NCBI GenBank assembly: GCA_946479335.1 | Contig: CAMLFP010000047.1 | Span: 1 to 22,904 of the forward strand | Direction: 5' to 3' | Length of the DNA: 22,904 nt | DNA from: an uncultured Archangium sp. | GTDB taxonomy: Bacteria > Myxococcota > Myxococcia > Myxococcales > Myxococcaceae | Shown: positions 21,202 to 22,904 of the stretch, piece after piece | How positions within the stretch are numbered: the stretch's first letter is position 1 | Layout of the letters: each line of letters starts with the position of its first letter | Position numbers and translations under genes: made by a program | Notes under the pieces: generated by a model | What the model was told of the DNA's origin: nothing | Databases searched by the model: none | What the model saw: the letters and a program-made list of their open reading frames with translations, nothing else

Positions 21202-22904
21202 TCAGGCCTCCTGAGACTGCATGGCGGTGATGGGCGCGACGCGCGTCGCCAGCACCAGGGGGAAGATGATCGACAGCACGCTCACCACCGTGACCACCAC
21301 CAGCGACAGCACCACGCCGCCGGCGGTCAGCTCCGGCCGCAGCACCGGGCCCGAGAAGAAGAAGTACAGCTCGTCGCGGAACGCGGGGATGCCCGTCGCG
21401 TGGAGCCACCGCACCGCCAGTGCGCCCACCAGCGCGCCCACGCTGCCGAAGACCAGCGCCAGCACCACGGTCTCGATGGTCACCATCATCGCCACGAAGG
21501 TCTTCTGGGCGCCGATGGCGCGCAGCGTGCCGATGGTGGACGTGCGCTGCAGCGTGGCGATGGTCATGCCGATGGTGACGACGATGAGCGCGAAGAAGGC
21601 GAAGGCCGCGACCACCGCCACCAGCAACAGCCGGAAGAAGTCGATGAACTTGCCGAGGAAACCGGCGGCGCTGGTCCAGCTGACGACCCAGGTGCGCGGC
21701 GACGCGCCGGTCAGCAGCGCGGAGATGGTCTTGTACTCGTCGTCAGGCAGGCGCGGCTTCTCGGTCTTCAGCGCGTCTTTGAGCGCCAGGAGGGCGTCGA
21801 ACGACGGCGTGAACTCACCGCGGGCGCGCGTCTCTTCGAGCTCCACGACCTTCTGCAGCGTGGCCATGAGCGCCAACGGCAGCGTCTTCTTTTCGAGCAG
21901 CGCCTTCGCGGCGGTGAGGTGCGCGGGGTCGACGGGCGGCGCCTCGGCCTGCAGCGCCCGCTCGATGTCACGCTGCGTCTGCAGCACCGCCAGCGGCGAG
22001 CCATCTTTCAGCCAGATGGCGGCGTTCATCACCACGCCGTCGTCGACCTCCGAGACGGGGAAGGTGTCGGCCAGCCGGCGAGACGTCGTGTCTTGCGCGC
22101 CACCGCCGGGGAGCGTGTCGTCGAAGGCCTGCTCCTTCACCTCCTCGACGACCTCCGCGTCGCCGCCGAACAGCGCGTCTTCGGCGTTCTCGCGACTGAC
22201 CTCCTTCGCGCCGGTCTCTGCCTTCATCGCGTCGAGCTCGGCCTTCTTCTCGGCGGTGAGGAAGCCGTACAGCGTGCGGAAGGTGACGAGGTCGGTGAGC
22301 GCGTTCGCGCCGGCCAGCGGCGACTTCTCGAGGCCCTGCAGCTCGAAGATGCCGTACACCTTCACCAGCGCCGATTGAATCGAGCCGGCCTTGCCGATGG
22401 CGCGCAGGGTGATGCTGTCGCCCACGCGCACCCGGTACAGCGAGAGCATCGGCGCGAGCTGCTCGTAGAACCACGTGTAGCGCGCGTCGAAGTTCTCGTC
22501 GGTGACGGCGAAGAACTGCGCGAGCAGCTTCGGGAGTTCCTGTTCCTGGCTGCCGAGGACGGTCTGCAGCTTCGCGACGGCCTTCGCGGTGTCGGCCTCG
22601 TCGAGCTGCAGCACGATCTCCCGGGTCTGCGCCACGTTCTCGCGCACGAAGCGCTGGAGGTCCTTGTCGTCGGGGTCGCTCAGCTTCCGCCCGGCCGCGC
22701 GCGCGTCGTGGATCTTGTCGAGCCGGCGCGCGTTCTTGAGCTTCAAGAACTCCTCGACGAAGAACTTCGGCAGCAGGATGCCGCGGTGCCCTTCAGGCAC
22801 CTTGCCGCCCTCCACGATGCGCATGCGATCGAACGTGGCCTGGTACGCGTCGAGGTCGGTGCCGAGGTAGCGCAAGAAGAGCATGTCGCCGTCGACCAGC
22901 ACCG
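21202..22904 (-). CDS. ABC transporter permease, FtsX type, N-terminus outside window
   Basis: The frame is open to the right edge, so the start and first transmembrane helix are missing; about 567 residues are visible. Roughly the first 400 visible residues are a very large extracytoplasmic domain. It includes charged helical stretches (LKLKNARRLDKIHDARAAG; LTAEKKAELDAMKAETG) and an acidic segment (ENAEDALFGGDAEVVEEVKEQ). The C-terminus has the FtsX helices: FFRLLLVAVVAAFAFFALIV, MMVTIETVVLALVFGSVGAL and LSLVVVTVVSVLSIIFPLVL. The loop STIGTLRAIGAQKTFV and the end LATRVAPITAMQ match the second permease, so the two genes encode a heteromeric LolC/LolE-like pair. The extra domain makes this member much larger than LolC or LolE (about 400 residues). 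Confidence 0.88.
   Translation of the reverse strand, partial: VLVDGDMLFLRYLGTDLDAYQATFDRMRIVEGGKVPEGHRGILLPKFFVEEFLKLKNARRLDKIHDARAAGRKLSDPDDKDLQRFVRENVAQTREIVLQLDEADTAKAVAKLQTVLGSQEQELPKLLAQFFAVTDENFDARYTWFYEQLAPMLSLYRVRVGDSITLRAIGKAGSIQSALVKVYGIFELQGLEKSPLAGANALTDLVTFRTLYGFLTAEKKAELDAMKAETGAKEVSRENAEDALFGGDAEVVEEVKEQAFDDTLPGGGAQDTTSRRLADTFPVSEVDDGVVMNAAIWLKDGSPLAVLQTQRDIERALQAEAPPVDPAHLTAAKALLEKKTLPLALMATLQKVVELEETRARGEFTPSFDALLALKDALKTEKPRLPDDEYKTISALLTGASPRTWVVSWTSAAGFLGKFIDFFRLLLVAVVAAFAFFALIVVTIGMTIATLQRTSTIGTLRAIGAQKTFVAMMVTIETVVLALVFGSVGALVGALAVRWLHATGIPAFRDELYFFFSGPVLRPELTAGGVVLSLVVVTVVSVLSIIFPLVLATRVAPITAMQSQEA
21207..21212 (-). promoter_or_regulatory. Shine-Dalgarno AGGAGG for the second ABC permease gene
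   Basis: AGGAGG lies within the last codons of the upstream permease gene, 10 nt before the ATG at 21196. It decides the start and supports translation of both permeases from one message. Confidence 0.7.

Overview
The window is very GC-rich, densely coding DNA, with overlapping start/stop junctions and almost no free intergenic space. The gene content points to a myxobacterium (Myxococcota): an eukaryote-like Ser/Thr kinase, a kinase-like protein with Pro/Ala-rich linkers, an FHA-GGDEF protein, and a zinc-binding membrane protein of a myxobacterial type. This is inferred from gene content only, because no rRNA is present. I see no tRNA, insertion sequence, phage gene or CRISPR array, so this looks like chromosomal core and lineage-specific DNA rather than an island.

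Layout. (1) 1-1007, +: the 3' end of a FecR-like / fibronectin-like surface or secreted protein. (2) 1011-5676, -: read 5' to 3', this is glgC (ADP-glucose pyrophosphorylase), a TatD-like protein that has lost nearly all metal ligands, a membrane-anchored pseudokinase, then (after 120 bp) an intact cytosolic Ser/Thr kinase with a PEGA domain. (3) 5760-8555, +: a small secreted protein with a calcium-loop-like motif, then a Tat-exported gluconate-2-dehydrogenase subunit-3-like protein coupled to a GMC flavoprotein. (4) 8556-8903, -: a small exported hypothetical protein. (5) 8953-14079, +: FHA-diguanylate cyclase, a double cyclic-nucleotide-binding protein, Nfu iron-sulfur scaffold, two methyltransferases and a DUF4336-like protein. 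(6) 14061-15379, -: three tightly coupled genes (91 aa, 48 aa and a frameshifted zinc-finger membrane protein) behind a strong promoter whose spacer is a perfect palindrome. (7) 15523-19838, +: deoxynucleoside kinase, panB, panC, smpB, sspB and ctaA. (8) 19895-22904, -: two FtsX/LolCE-type ABC permeases, the upstream one cut by the window edge.

How the genes work together. panB and panC give two steps of pantothenate synthesis. smpB and sspB sit side by side and serve the two ends of one pathway: ribosome rescue by tmRNA, and delivery of the tagged proteins to ClpXP. The Tat-signal subunit and the GMC flavoprotein are predicted to form one periplasmic dehydrogenase. The FHA-GGDEF and double-CNBD genes look like a second-messenger signalling pair. 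The most unusual group is glgC followed by two apparently dead enzymes (TatD-like and kinase-like). Their translational coupling suggests they act together, possibly in regulation of glycogen synthesis, which is inference.
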